Below are positions 25,304 through 34,294 of a stretch of DNA of 64,000 nt, piece by piece. Position 1 is the first letter of the stretch, and each line of letters begins with the position of its first letter. The stretch spans positions 55,911 through 119,910 of the forward strand of contig WRLD01000004.1 of the NCBI GenBank assembly GCA_009777845.1. The letters run 5' to 3'. Made by a program: the position numbers and the translations under genes. The notes under the pieces were generated by a model. It did not search any database, was not told where the DNA came from, and saw only the letters and a program-made list of their open reading frames with translations. This stretch comes from Defluviitaleaceae bacterium. GTDB taxonomy: Bacteria > Bacillota > Clostridia > Lachnospirales > WQUN01.

Positions 25304-25729
25304 CTAAACTTCCCCGCCCAATTCTTTTTTCAAAACAATGCTTGTCCCCTCGCCAATGCTCGATTTTACCTCCACCACGTCCATAAATTCTTCCATTACG
25401 GTAAAGCCCAGCCCGCTGCGTTCCATTTCCGGCTTGGTGGTAAAAAGCGGCTCGCGCGCCGATTCTATGTTTTCGATTCCCGCGCCATCGTCACAAATTT
25501 CTATGGTAATAACGCGGTTTTCTGCGGAAAGGCTCATGCGGACGGCTCCCTCGTTTTCGCCGTAGCCGTGAATTATTGCGTTTGTCACCGCCTCGGAAAC
25601 GGCGGTAGTTATATCCGAAAGCTCGCTCATATTCGGGTCATAAATGGAAACAAACGCAGAGGTCATAACCCTCGCAAGCGCGACATTTTCGGGCAAAGCC
25701 TCTATTTCCAGTTTAATTTTGTTCATCAC
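25304..25729 (-). CDS. spoIIAB: Anti-sigma F factor / kinase SpoIIAB
   Basis: 141 residues of GHKL ATPase fold with the N box EAVTNAIIHGY, G1 box DDGAGIE and G2 region RSGLGFTVMEEFMD. It binds SigF and phosphorylates SpoIIAA on serine. It overlaps spoIIAA by four bases and lies directly before sigF, the standard order. Length is normal. Confidence 0.95.
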   Translation of the reverse strand: MMNKIKLEIEALPENVALARVMTSAFVSIYDPNMSELSDITTAVSEAVTNAIIHGYGENEGAVRMSLSAENRVITIEICDDGAGIENIESAREPLFTTKPEMERSGLGFTVMEEFMDVVEVKSSIGEGTSIVLKKELGGEV

Positions 25730-26091
25730 AACGTCCCCCCTACTCCGAGTATGTCTAACGCCGCGCCTACAGAATCCGCTTCCTGTATTATTTTTCCCAT
25801 TCCCGATAACGAAAACAGCCGCGAAACACTTTCGCTCATATTGCAGACAATCAGCTTGCCGCCGCTTATGGCGGCTTTTTTGTACCGCCCGATAACCAGC
25901 CCCACGCCCGACGAATCCATAAACGAAACGCCCGCCATGTCAAATACAATATGCTTGCAGGACGATTTTTCATAAGCCGCATCTATTTGGGCGCGCAGCC
26001 GCTCCGACTGGAAATGGTCTAATTCCCCCGACGGCGCGGCAATTAGCACCCTGTTGTGTACGCTTATCTGCACTTCTGATAGTAGCTTCAC
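25726..26091 (-). CDS. spoIIAA: Anti-anti-sigma factor SpoIIAA
   Basis: 121 residues, STAS domain. The phosphorylatable serine lies in the conserved FMDSSGVGLVIGRY motif (about 55-68). Starts with GTG preceded by AAAGGGG. The family uses it to release SigF by sequestering SpoIIAB. In Bacillus the operon begins with dacF; here a DacF-like gene is 2 kb away on the other strand. A TTGCAT-16-TATTAT pair lies upstream on the minus strand, but no sigma-H-type promoter was clear to me. Confidence 0.94.
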   Translation of the reverse strand: MKLLSEVQISVHNRVLIAAPSGELDHFQSERLRAQIDAAYEKSSCKHIVFDMAGVSFMDSSGVGLVIGRYKKAAISGGKLIVCNMSESVSRLFSLSGMGKIIQEADSVGAALDILGVGGTL

Positions 26092-26255
26092 TATATATTA
26101 CCCCTTTCGTCTTGCCAATATATGTAAATAATACCACAGTAAAAATTAAATGCAAGGACATGTTAAAATTTTTTATTTTAGATTGAAAAAGAAATATAGC
26201 TATGTTAAATTACTCACACTGGAGTATTATACTTTATTTTTGGAGGGAAATGACA

Positions 26256-27335
26256 ATGGACAATCAACAAAGCGAAATAAACATAAATAAACAACGTAAA
26301 ATAATAGGTAAAATTTTTGCGGGAATAATCGCCGTTGCCGTAATTTTATTGGTAGTGCATTTGGTGTACCAGTCTATATATAACCGCCCCGCTAATGTGT
26401 ATTCGCGGGCAATGGCGTATCTTGATGCGGGGGATTATTGGAATACGGTTTCTGAACTTATCAGTATAACCACACGGGGTGGTAGCGATTGGAAAATAGT
26501 ATCGGATTATCAAGACGCTGCGGCGGTTTATAACTATGCTTTCGGGCATTATAGGTATCAGGAGTATCAGAGAAGCAGGGGCTATGATGGTAATTTGTTT
26601 GATGCGTTTAGTCATTTTAGAGATGCGGGCGATTTTAGAAATTCACAGGAAATGGCTGAAATAATAAGACCCGAGGTGTATGAACGTGCAGTGGCAGGCT
26701 ACGAAAATATAGATTCCTATGTAGCCGAGCTTGTTCAGACCGCACAAGGTTATGGGAATGAAATGCACCACAATGATGTGAAGTTGATTCAACTGGAACC
26801 ATTCCGCCGTATATTTACCGAGCTTGGCGATTATGAGGATTCCGAAGAGTATTTGAGAAGCCTAAACGAATTGTATTTCGAGCTTGGACAGGAACAGCAG
26901 ATACGCAATCAAGAACGCTGGGCGGAGCAGGACAGACAGCGCGAGCAAGAAGCCGCACAAGCCGAACAAGACCGCCTTGCACAATCGGGCGCGGAAATGG
27001 CACAAAAAAACATAGTCGGCACATGGTTACGCGGAGAAATGCAGGCATCTAATTTTGCCGACACGGCGTGGTATACGCCCACTAATTTGGGTAGCCGAGT
27101 AACATTCTTTGATGACGGAACAGTGGAAAGATACGAATTAAACATAGTCGCGACAGGCAGATACTTTTTTGACGAAAACGAGCTGGTTTTAAGGTTTCCT
27201 GCGTTGCTCGGCACGGAAGCGGAAACACGGTTCATTATTTTTATGACCTCCGCCGACGAAATGTCATTGCAGGAAGTTCCGTTGGAGATTGCCACTATGG
27301 CGGTTATGCTACCGACACCGTATACACGGAGATGA
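26256..27335 (+). CDS. Membrane-anchored protein with helical repeats, unknown
   Basis: 359 residues from the ATG at 26256, nine bases after GGAGG. One TM helix near the N-terminus (IIGKIFAGIIAVAVILLVVHLVY) is followed by helical TPR-like units (YSRAMAYLDAGDYWNTVSELI, FDAFSHFRDAGDFRNSQEMAEI), a charged coiled-coil (QEQQIRNQERWAEQDRQREQEAAQAEQDRL, about 225-255) and a C-terminal beta-rich module (IVGTWLRGEM...GSRVTFFDDGTVERYEL) like a lipocalin-type or META-like domain. It diverges from spoIIA. A clear terminator follows. No specific function is recognised. Confidence 0.65.
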   Translation: MDNQQSEININKQRKIIGKIFAGIIAVAVILLVVHLVYQSIYNRPANVYSRAMAYLDAGDYWNTVSELISITTRGGSDWKIVSDYQDAAAVYNYAFGHYRYQEYQRSRGYDGNLFDAFSHFRDAGDFRNSQEMAEIIRPEVYERAVAGYENIDSYVAELVQTAQGYGNEMHHNDVKLIQLEPFRRIFTELGDYEDSEEYLRSLNELYFELGQEQQIRNQERWAEQDRQREQEAAQAEQDRLAQSGAEMAQKNIVGTWLRGEMQASNFADTAWYTPTNLGSRVTFFDDGTVERYELNIVATGRYFFDENELVLRFPALLGTEAETRFIIFMTSADEMSLQEVPLEIATMAVMLPTPYTRR

Positions 27336-27360
27336 ATAAGAAGCATAATAAACAGGCTCT

Positions 27361-27391
27361 AAAGCCACCAATAAATTTGGTGGCTTTTTTT
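27361..27391 (+). terminator. Intrinsic terminator
   Basis: AAGCCACCAA and TTGGTGGCTT pair around TAAAT, followed by a run of T residues. Confidence 0.85.
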
Positions 27392-27423
27392 ATGTCTTTG
27401 TTTAGTCATTATAAAAATATATG

Positions 27424-27545
27424 GATTAAACACGGATTCAACGGATTTACGCATATTTTGCAGATTCGTTCGTGGGAAATCCGTGAAATATTTTCCCACG
27501 AGCCAATCCGCGTAATCCGTGTAAATCCGCCAAATCCGTGTTTGA
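27424..27545. repeat. D-family GGATTT array
   Basis: Starts near GGATTTACGCATATTTTGC and ends with AATCCGCCAAATCCGTG, with a TTCGTTCGTGGGAAATCCG centre. It is nearly the same sequence as the array at 27818-27945. Confidence 0.8.
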
Positions 27546-27584
27546 TTCACGCATTTCAGCTTCGTGCGTTTATCGCAGGGACTT

Positions 27585-27752
27585 GTAGGGGACGGATTTA
27601 TCCGTCCCGAGGCTACCTCGCTCTGCGTTGGTCGGCGTGCGGTGTTGTCTAAGAAAACCACTTAGACAACACCTTACTGCCTGCTTAATGGACGTTACTC
27701 TCCCCAAATTGACGAACGTGCGTACCTCGGGACGGATAAATCCGTCCCCTAC
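27585..27752. repeat. B repeat carrying an inserted C element
   Basis: B left half (GTAGGGGACGGATTTATCCG), C element at 27630-27686 (57 bp, GGTCGGCGTGCGG to CTGCCTGCTT), B right half ending CCGTCCCCTAC. Total 168 bp, equal to a 111-bp B copy (as at 50466-50576) plus 57. Confidence 0.85.
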
Positions 27753-27817
27753 AAAAAACCTGCAATCCGTCCCCTACAAAAAACCTGCAAATTCCCTTAA
27801 TCCGTGACTTAACAAAT

Positions 27818-27945
27818 GATTTATTCAACGCGGATTTAACGGATTTACGCAGATTTTGCGGATTCGTTCGTGGGAAATCCGTGAAATATTTTCCCACGAG
27901 CCAATCCGCGTAATCCGTGTAAATCCGCCAAATCCGTGTTTGATA
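27818..27945. repeat. D-family GGATTT array, second copy
   Basis: Direct near-copy of 27424-27545. 27336-28078 contains only the terminator, these D arrays and the B/C element; no credible gene. Confidence 0.8.
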
Positions 27946-28078
27946 CCTTTTAAAAACCTACGTAATCCGCATTTCGCCAGTTTTGAATAAACGCAAGAAA
28001 AAATTTATTGTGTTTTAATTCGCATAGTTTGATATACTTGGATATACTTAAAAAAACTCCGCAAAGGAGCTACCCCCT

Positions 28079-29443
28079 ATGACCTTTATCAAGCGTACCC
28101 TCATATGTATGGCAACAATTCCCTTACTAATACTAACCCCCACCCAAGCCCACGCGACCCCCCCTACCCTAGACTCACCCTCCGCTATTTTAATAGAACA
28201 GACCACAGGCCGTATTTTGTATTCGCGGAACGAGCGCGACAGGCGTTTTCCTGCGAGCATGACGGCGTTGTTGACGGCGTTGGTGGCTTATGAAAATTTG
28301 GATTTTAACGAGGAAATAACCATAGGCACGGAAATACGCAACATGCCCGCAGGCTTTGCCACCAATGTCCACTCCGAGGGCGAAACGCTTACCGTAAGAA
28401 TGTTATTGCACTCGTTTTTAATCCGCTCTACTAACGAGGCAGGGCGTGTACTCGCGCTTAACACTGTGCGAAAGGCTACGCCAGCCGCTTCATATGCCGA
28501 GGCGGAGCGGCTCTTTTCCGATATGCTAAACGAAAAGGCGGCCGCCCTAGGCGCGAGGGGTACGCAGTTTAACAATCCCTTTGGACAGCACTTTGAGAAC
28601 CATTTTACCACCGCGCTGGACATTGCCATAATAACAAGGGCATTTATGGAAATTCCCGAGCTTGCCGACATAGTAGCCAAGCCGCTCTTTGAGGAGGGCG
28701 GATATTCTTGGGCAAGCACAAACCAAATGCTGCCCGACGCGCCCCACGGACACCCCTATATAATCGGCGCGAAGGCAGGCTTTACAACGCCTGCGGGGCA
28801 TGTATTCGCAGGCGTGGCATATAATGACGAGCTGGGAATGCAGTTAGTGAGCGTGGTAATGGGCGGTACGGACATCGCACGGTGGCAGGACACGCGCCGA
28901 CTAATCGACTACGGCTTTACCAATTTTCGTTTCCGTGAAATCGCGCAGGAAAATACGCCGTTCACGAGCGTTACCATAGAAAATCCGCGCCTAGGGGACG
29001 AAAAAACGCTCGAAATCCTCTTTGGCGAAAGCTATTCCGCGCTTCTTACGCTCGAAGAATACAATACGCTTACACATAATGTCACATTCGACACGCTACT
29101 ATATGTGGAAACAGAGGAAGCCGAGAGCGTTCTGCGCGCTCCGCTAGGGGCAGGCGCACGAGTGGGAACAGTCGCGTTTTTGTCGGGCGATACGGTTATA
29201 CACGAAATGCCGTTGCTTGCGGCGCGTGAGGTAATCGCCCGCAATTTTGATAGCGATATGGACTATTATTTGTCCGCGTTTTTTGGGAGCATTTTTACGC
29301 TTAGGGCGTTGCCCTATTGGTTTGGCTTAATTGGTACAATTGTGGGAATTATGGGAATAATAATGGCAATAAACGCCAATCGCCGTGCCGCAAGGGGCAT
29401 GGGCTACACAAAGCCGCGCGGCGGGAAATATAAAAGGTACTAG
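28079..29443 (+). CDS. DacF-like D-Ala-D-Ala carboxypeptidase homologue, active site lost
   Basis: 454 residues. Signal peptide, peptidase S11-type domain (about 25-260), a C-terminal beta domain and a TM helix near the end (LIGTIVGIMGIIMAI). Family members use SxxK, SxN and KTG motifs. Here the first reads SMTA (PASMTALLTAL), so the lysine next to the catalytic serine is alanine; the second is STN; the third is KAG (AKAGFTTPAG). Loss of the SxxK lysine should abolish peptidase activity, so this is probably a pseudoenzyme that binds peptidoglycan or a partner. Proximity to spoIIAA-sigF recalls the dacF-spoIIA arrangement of Bacillus. The start ATG follows AAAGGAG. Confidence 0.85.
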   Translation: MTFIKRTLICMATIPLLILTPTQAHATPPTLDSPSAILIEQTTGRILYSRNERDRRFPASMTALLTALVAYENLDFNEEITIGTEIRNMPAGFATNVHSEGETLTVRMLLHSFLIRSTNEAGRVLALNTVRKATPAASYAEAERLFSDMLNEKAAALGARGTQFNNPFGQHFENHFTTALDIAIITRAFMEIPELADIVAKPLFEEGGYSWASTNQMLPDAPHGHPYIIGAKAGFTTPAGHVFAGVAYNDELGMQLVSVVMGGTDIARWQDTRRLIDYGFTNFRFREIAQENTPFTSVTIENPRLGDEKTLEILFGESYSALLTLEEYNTLTHNVTFDTLLYVETEEAESVLRAPLGAGARVGTVAFLSGDTVIHEMPLLAAREVIARNFDSDMDYYLSAFFGSIFTLRALPYWFGLIGTIVGIMGIIMAINANRRAARGMGYTKPRGGKYKRY

Positions 29444-29452
29444 GAGGATTCT

Positions 29453-30340
29453 ATGCTAAAAAGCATGACAGGCTTCGGCAGGGGCGAATATATTCACAGC
29501 AACAGGAAATTTAAGGTAGAAATAAAATCCGTAAATCATCGCTTTAGTGATTATTCTATTAAATTGCCGCGCTTTTTGAACCCATTTGAGGAAAAAATAC
29601 GCCACCGTTTAGCACAGGACATTGTACGTGGCAAGGTGGACGTATGGGTCGGCTTCGAGAGCTTTACGCCCGAGGACATAACCATTCACGTAAACGAAAT
29701 ATACGCCGACGCGTACATGAACGTGCTAAAAGCCCTGCGTGAGCGTTACGAAATAGAAGCCGCGCCGTCCTTGGAGCTGCTCGTAAAAATGCCTGACGTG
29801 ATTGTAACGGACAGGTACGAGAGCGCGTTGGCTACGACAAAAACGCAAATATGGGAGGGCTTGTCCGCCGCGCTGGAGCTTGCCCTAAAGCAATATAACT
29901 ACATGCGCGAAACCGAGGGCGCGGCGTTGTCTGCCAATATTACCGAAAACCTAGCCAACGCCTACGAAACACTGGAAAAAATCCTAGAGCGTACCCCCCA
30001 CGCAGTAAACGAATACCGAAAACGCCTAGAACAGCGCGTAAACGAACTAACCAACCATTTTACAGACGATTCGCGCCTAATTACCGAAATCGCCCTGCTC
30101 GCAGACAAGCACGACATACACGAGGAAATGACGCGCCTAGCAAGCCATATAGAACAGCTAAACAACATATTGAACGAAAACGGTGCGGCGGGCCGCAAAA
30201 TGGACTTCCTCATGCAGGAGCTAAACCGCGAAGCAAACACCATAGGCTCTAAGGTAGCGGATATAAACCTTACTAAGCTAGTGATTGAGTTGAAAAGCTG
30301 TATTGAGAAGATACGGGAGCAGGTGCAGAATATCGAATAG
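29453..30340 (+). CDS. yicC: YicC-family endoribonuclease
   Basis: 295 residues from an ATG with a TAGGAGG site. The hallmark N-terminus MLKSMTGFGRGEY and EIKSVNHRFSDYSIKLPR, and the C-terminal DUF1732 segment GRKMDFLMQELNREANTIGSKVADINLTKLVIELKS, are complete. YicC proteins are endoribonucleases. In Firmicutes yicC heads the run remA-gmk-rpoZ; here two exported-protein genes intervene. An A repeat begins at the stop codon. Confidence 0.94.
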   Translation: MLKSMTGFGRGEYIHSNRKFKVEIKSVNHRFSDYSIKLPRFLNPFEEKIRHRLAQDIVRGKVDVWVGFESFTPEDITIHVNEIYADAYMNVLKALRERYEIEAAPSLELLVKMPDVIVTDRYESALATTKTQIWEGLSAALELALKQYNYMRETEGAALSANITENLANAYETLEKILERTPHAVNEYRKRLEQRVNELTNHFTDDSRLITEIALLADKHDIHEEMTRLASHIEQLNNILNENGAAGRKMDFLMQELNREANTIGSKVADINLTKLVIELKSCIEKIREQVQNIE

Positions 30341-30395
30341 GGGCATTGCCCCTTTTCTACGGCGTAGGGTGGTGGGAATATCGTCACGCATAGTA
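30341..30395 (+). repeat. A-family repeat after yicC
   Basis: GGGGCATTGCCCCTTTTCT followed by GGTGGGAATATCG, starting at the yicC stop codon exactly as another copy does after spoIIID. Confidence 0.7.
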
Positions 30396-30455
30396 GTCTT
30401 TAGAACGTGAAAAAATCGCCAAGGGCGAATCAAAATACACAATGGAGGTTAAACC

Positions 30456-32165
30456 ATGAAAGCAAGCAACAAGCATCTACTTACCACTTGCACGGCTCTT
30501 GTGCTGTGTGTACTAACCATACTCAATGTGGCTACAGCTACCCTAAACACACGAGCTATGGAAAATGAGCTAGTCGAGGGACTGCACGCACTCCAAGAGC
30601 TTATCGGTCAAAGCAACGCGCTTGTGGACGACGAAATCGCCGCCGCGTTACTCTCACTCAAAGAGGTTATCGACAAAGCTAACGCACTCATAGACAGTAC
30701 GCGCATAAGCGTGGACGGCAAGGACATACCGTCAACCGAGTTTTGGGTGTCCCAAGAGGTGTACGATACCCTACGTAACGCCATAGACAGCGCGCAAGTC
30801 ACCTACGACAGCTATCGCCCAGGCACACATAGGTCACTAGAGGTAGCAGGCGTGCGTGTTTCCAAGGCAATCACTAGCGTACAAGGCTCGCCAGATTTAA
30901 TTGACGTAACCCTTACGCTAGACACAAACCCTGGCATATGGAGCTTTTCCTTTAATCTAGTTTTTGACGAAGCGGTATTAAAGCCTATTTCGATTGAGGA
31001 CGAGGGCGGGCTACGGAGGTTTCGGACAGGATTACCGCCTGTGGAAAGCAGGGCGCATGTAAATCACAGGGTATTTGTCATTCTCGGCAATAATACTTCT
31101 GTCATAGACGAAACAGGCTTAATCGCTACAGTACGCTTTAAAATACATGGGGATTTTGAGTATATACCGCCCGTTACCCTCGGCTATCTTCATGTAACCG
31201 CCTATGCCCCTGCCCCTGCTGAAAATAACATAGAAACCTTTTCTATTGGTACGAGCAACGAGATTTTAGCCTTGTACGGCTTCGGTATTTCTGCCTTTAG
31301 CGAAGAAGAAATTTCGGGCTTTAACAAAAGGATTACGCCTAGCTTCGGTATAGGCAAGTATTCATATGGTGACGTTAATCGTGACGGCGAGATAAACGAT
31401 GCTGATGCAACACTTTTAGCTAAGTATGTTGCCAGACACGCAATGGTCTATTATGGTGCAGCTATTTCAGATACTAATTTTGACGATGAAATCAGTGCGG
31501 CTGACATTGCTGCTCTGCTTAAATGGATGCAAGGGATAGATGATACAGTCATTTCTTCTGTCATGGAGTATCGAATTGTGGTAAACTCTGACGGCGGCAC
31601 TGCCCTGCTTAACGAAGCTATCAGTGTTATGGACACGTTGACCCCCATTTTTTGGCGTGAGTATGGAATACGCTTAGTCCGCACAGGTACGCTTATAACC
31701 CCCGACCTTAATATACTGCCTGGCTGTGAAGTGGAAGGGCCTACACTAACTGCCAAATGTGACCCCAATCGATGCGGGACTAACAAAATCGGCACAGATT
31801 GCGAACTTCGTCACCATAGGAGAATGGGGCATTACAATGACCTTTTGCGTTCAAATACAGTGAATACCTTTAGGTTTATTGATTTTGGTATGTGTAACTT
31901 CTCAGGTCAAGAACATACTGAAGCAGGCGGAGTGGCACAGCATAACGGCGCGGACATGACTGTGACAATAAATACGTCATCAATGGGTAGGTCTCATAAT
32001 TTATACATTACCGCTCACGAAATATCGCACCTGTACGGAGCTCCAGATTTTGGGTGTTCTGGCGCATGTGCAGTGAACTACACCCCATCCTTACGACGAC
32101 ACAATTCATGGTGTGACAATTGCAGAAAAGCCATAAATGCAACACTAGGCTCAAGAAACTCTTAA
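30456..32165 (+). CDS. Secreted metalloprotease with cohesin-like and dockerin-like domains
   Basis: 569 residues. Signal peptide (about 1-30); a helical region with two FIVAR-like units (about 40-115); a cohesin-like beta domain (about 132-268, DVTLTLDTNPGIWSFSFNLVFDEAVLKP and GLIATVRFKIHG); a dockerin-like pair of calcium loops (about 304-365, GDVNRDGEINDADATLLAKYV and DTNFDDEISAADIAALLKWM); then a zinc metalloprotease domain with HEISHLYGAPD (about 520, HExxHxxGxxD) and several cysteines. Having both interaction types in one protease suggests assembly into surface complexes. It is inserted between yicC and remA and shares leader similarity with remA. The HEXXH motif is intact, so activity is likely; the substrate is unknown. 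Confidence 0.82.
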   Translation: MKASNKHLLTTCTALVLCVLTILNVATATLNTRAMENELVEGLHALQELIGQSNALVDDEIAAALLSLKEVIDKANALIDSTRISVDGKDIPSTEFWVSQEVYDTLRNAIDSAQVTYDSYRPGTHRSLEVAGVRVSKAITSVQGSPDLIDVTLTLDTNPGIWSFSFNLVFDEAVLKPISIEDEGGLRRFRTGLPPVESRAHVNHRVFVILGNNTSVIDETGLIATVRFKIHGDFEYIPPVTLGYLHVTAYAPAPAENNIETFSIGTSNEILALYGFGISAFSEEEISGFNKRITPSFGIGKYSYGDVNRDGEINDADATLLAKYVARHAMVYYGAAISDTNFDDEISAADIAALLKWMQGIDDTVISSVMEYRIVVNSDGGTALLNEAISVMDTLTPIFWREYGIRLVRTGTLITPDLNILPGCEVEGPTLTAKCDPNRCGTNKIGTDCELRHHRRMGHYNDLLRSNTVNTFRFIDFGMCNFSGQEHTEAGGVAQHNGADMTVTINTSSMGRSHNLYITAHEISHLYGAPDFGCSGACAVNYTPSLRRHNSWCDNCRKAINATLGSRNS

Positions 32166-32188
32166 CCAAAATAAAAGGAGGATTTGAA

Positions 32189-34153
32189 ATGAAAAAACGA
32201 GTTTTAAAAGTGTTACCCCTGTTTTTCGTGCTATTTGTCACGGTATGCTGTGTACGAGTGGTGTCCGAAGAAATCACGTTAGTTTCTCCCATGTTTAACA
32301 ATCTGCGCTTTTCTTCGATTGGCGAGCTTGTAGATGCTTATATTTCGGCACGAGATGGCATAGTGCCTAACGAGTGGTATATCGCCGCAGCCACGGAGCG
32401 TTCATTCCTTACAGCCTTGGAATCCGTTCATTTGCTTCCAAATCTACCCGAGGAATATCAGCTTGACGAAATAGAGGTATTTCCAAGCCATGTGATTTAC
32501 CGATATAGGCATGATGTGCCAGAGGGAATAGATGAAGAATACGGTGGATACATTTACCCCTCTGTTATCTTGTATGCCTACCGTGAACCACAGGAAAACT
32601 GGGAACTAGGGTATAGCTATGAAATGGCATCTGTTATACGTATCTTCAACATTACGGAGGACGATTTTATTGACGGAAAGTATTATATTTCACGCAACAA
32701 TAACAATAACAGACTAAGCATATACTGGGCGGATAATGGTATTCGCTATAATGCTTCTTTCCCCTCTGCACTGCACGGAATAACCGACTTCTCAAGGTTT
32801 GACAACACCGACCCAAGAGCGAATGACGAGCTTGATTTTGACGAGCTTTTAAGGCTTATTGAGGTTGTCACTATCGACATGCAGGACAGAAATAACATAT
32901 CGGCATGGCGTAAGGGTGATTTTTCGGTATTTACTAATCTGCATGGCGAGGACACTCGCCCCGATGCTACCCCCGAACCCGCTACGTCCTTAGCATGTAT
33001 CGGCCCTGCTGACCTTTTCTATCGGGAGTTTTTCTCATTTGGAGAATTTTTTGGCGAATCTTTAGGTGCTTATGTCGCAGGACGTGACGGCACATTGCCC
33101 GAAAGTATGTTTGTTATGGTATACACAGACGAGCCATCAGTTGCAGCTTTGGAAGCCGTGCATTTGCTTAAAAATCTCCCCAAAGACTTTGAAATTGGCG
33201 AAATAGCGGTAAACAAAGACTGTGTGGATTACGTATACAAATATAATGTGGCAGACGGCGTAGATAGCTATGGTATGAACACGTACCCAACTGTTCGCTT
33301 TCATGCCGACCGTGAACCACAGGAAAATTGGGAGCTAGGGTATAGCTACCAAATAGCACACCTTATGAACCACTTCGATATTACAGAGGACGATTTTATT
33401 GACGGAAAATATTATATTCCGTCCAACTACAATGATAACAGGCTAAACATCTACTGGGCAGATAACGGTATTCTCTTTCGCGCCTCTTTCCCCCACGCAC
33501 TGCACGGAATAACCGACTTCTCAAGGTTTGACAACACCGACCCACGGGCAAGTGACGAGCTTGATTTTGACGAGCTTTTAAGGCTTATTGAGGTTGTCAC
33601 TATCGACATGCAGGACGAAAATAATATACAGGCATGGCGTGAGCGTGATTTTTCTGCGTTTGATAGTCTGCCTAGCGAGCCGACACCCACCGACACCACG
33701 CCCATAACCCAACCCACCACGTCCGCCACATTTACCGCACGCCCCACCGACACAGCCATTTTAATAGACGAAGCCCCATTTTCTCTACAGGCGTACAATA
33801 TAGAGGGGCGTAGCTTCTTTAAGCTAAGGGACATAGCCACTATCCTAAAGGACACAACGGCTAGGTTTGATGTGTCGTGGGACAGCGAGGCGCGCGCGGT
33901 GTTAATCACCACTGGCACGGCGTACGAGCCAGTAAGCGAGGAAGCCCCCGACAATAAAGACACGCTCCGCGTAGAACCCACCACCGCCACTATATTTGTT
34001 GACGGCGTAAGAGTTGATTTTACCGTGTTTAATATCGGCGGTCATAATTATTTTATGCTTCGTGAGCTTGGCGAAAGCATAGGCATTACCATAGACTGGG
34101 ACAATGCTTTACGCACGATTTTAATATCCTATATTGAAAGGACAACCCCATAA
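32189..34153 (+). CDS. Exported protein with tandem duplicated domain and stalk domain
   Basis: 654 residues from the ATG at 32189, six bases after AAAAGGAGG. Signal peptide, then two tandem copies of a roughly 225-residue domain (about 30-255 and 275-505). Both contain the motifs REPQENWELGYSY, ITEDDFIDGKYYI, ALHGITDFSRFDNTDPRA and LDFDELLRLIEVVTIDMQD. A Thr/Pro linker follows (about 510-535) and a C-terminal copper-amine-oxidase-N-like domain (SFFKLRDIATIL, HNYFMLRELGESIGITIDWDNA). The duplicated domain is not one I recognise. The copies are almost identical at DNA level over their second halves, indicating a recent duplication or conversion. Confidence 0.8.
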   Translation: MKKRVLKVLPLFFVLFVTVCCVRVVSEEITLVSPMFNNLRFSSIGELVDAYISARDGIVPNEWYIAAATERSFLTALESVHLLPNLPEEYQLDEIEVFPSHVIYRYRHDVPEGIDEEYGGYIYPSVILYAYREPQENWELGYSYEMASVIRIFNITEDDFIDGKYYISRNNNNNRLSIYWADNGIRYNASFPSALHGITDFSRFDNTDPRANDELDFDELLRLIEVVTIDMQDRNNISAWRKGDFSVFTNLHGEDTRPDATPEPATSLACIGPADLFYREFFSFGEFFGESLGAYVAGRDGTLPESMFVMVYTDEPSVAALEAVHLLKNLPKDFEIGEIAVNKDCVDYVYKYNVADGVDSYGMNTYPTVRFHADREPQENWELGYSYQIAHLMNHFDITEDDFIDGKYYIPSNYNDNRLNIYWADNGILFRASFPHALHGITDFSRFDNTDPRASDELDFDELLRLIEVVTIDMQDENNIQAWRERDFSAFDSLPSEPTPTDTTPITQPTTSATFTARPTDTAILIDEAPFSLQAYNIEGRSFFKLRDIATILKDTTARFDVSWDSEARAVLITTGTAYEPVSEEAPDNKDTLRVEPTTATIFVDGVRVDFTVFNIGGHNYFMLRELGESIGITIDWDNALRTILISYIERTTP

Positions 34154-34162
34154 AGCCTAGCC

Positions 34163-34191
34163 TTGATTTTTTCGTAATAGACTGGCATAAT
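34163..34191 (+). promoter_or_regulatory. Probable promoter for the remA-gmk-rpoZ run
   Basis: TTGATT at 34163-34168, a 17-base spacer, CATAAT at 34186-34191. It would restore independent transcription of remA and following genes after the upstream insertion. A TCGCCAACGGCGA hairpin follows before the ribosome binding site. Confidence 0.45.
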
Positions 34192-34294
34192 GACCTAAAT
34201 ACTGTTACAATATCCTAGTAATGAAAATACACGGCAATAAAAAAATTCACATAAAAATCGCCAACGGCGAAATAAAAATGATGGGGGTTCTAAA

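Noticed and set aside
27332..27900. Several short frames in the D/B/C repeat block
   Set aside because: They translate repeat DNA on either strand and change with repeat orientation; no independent evidence for coding.
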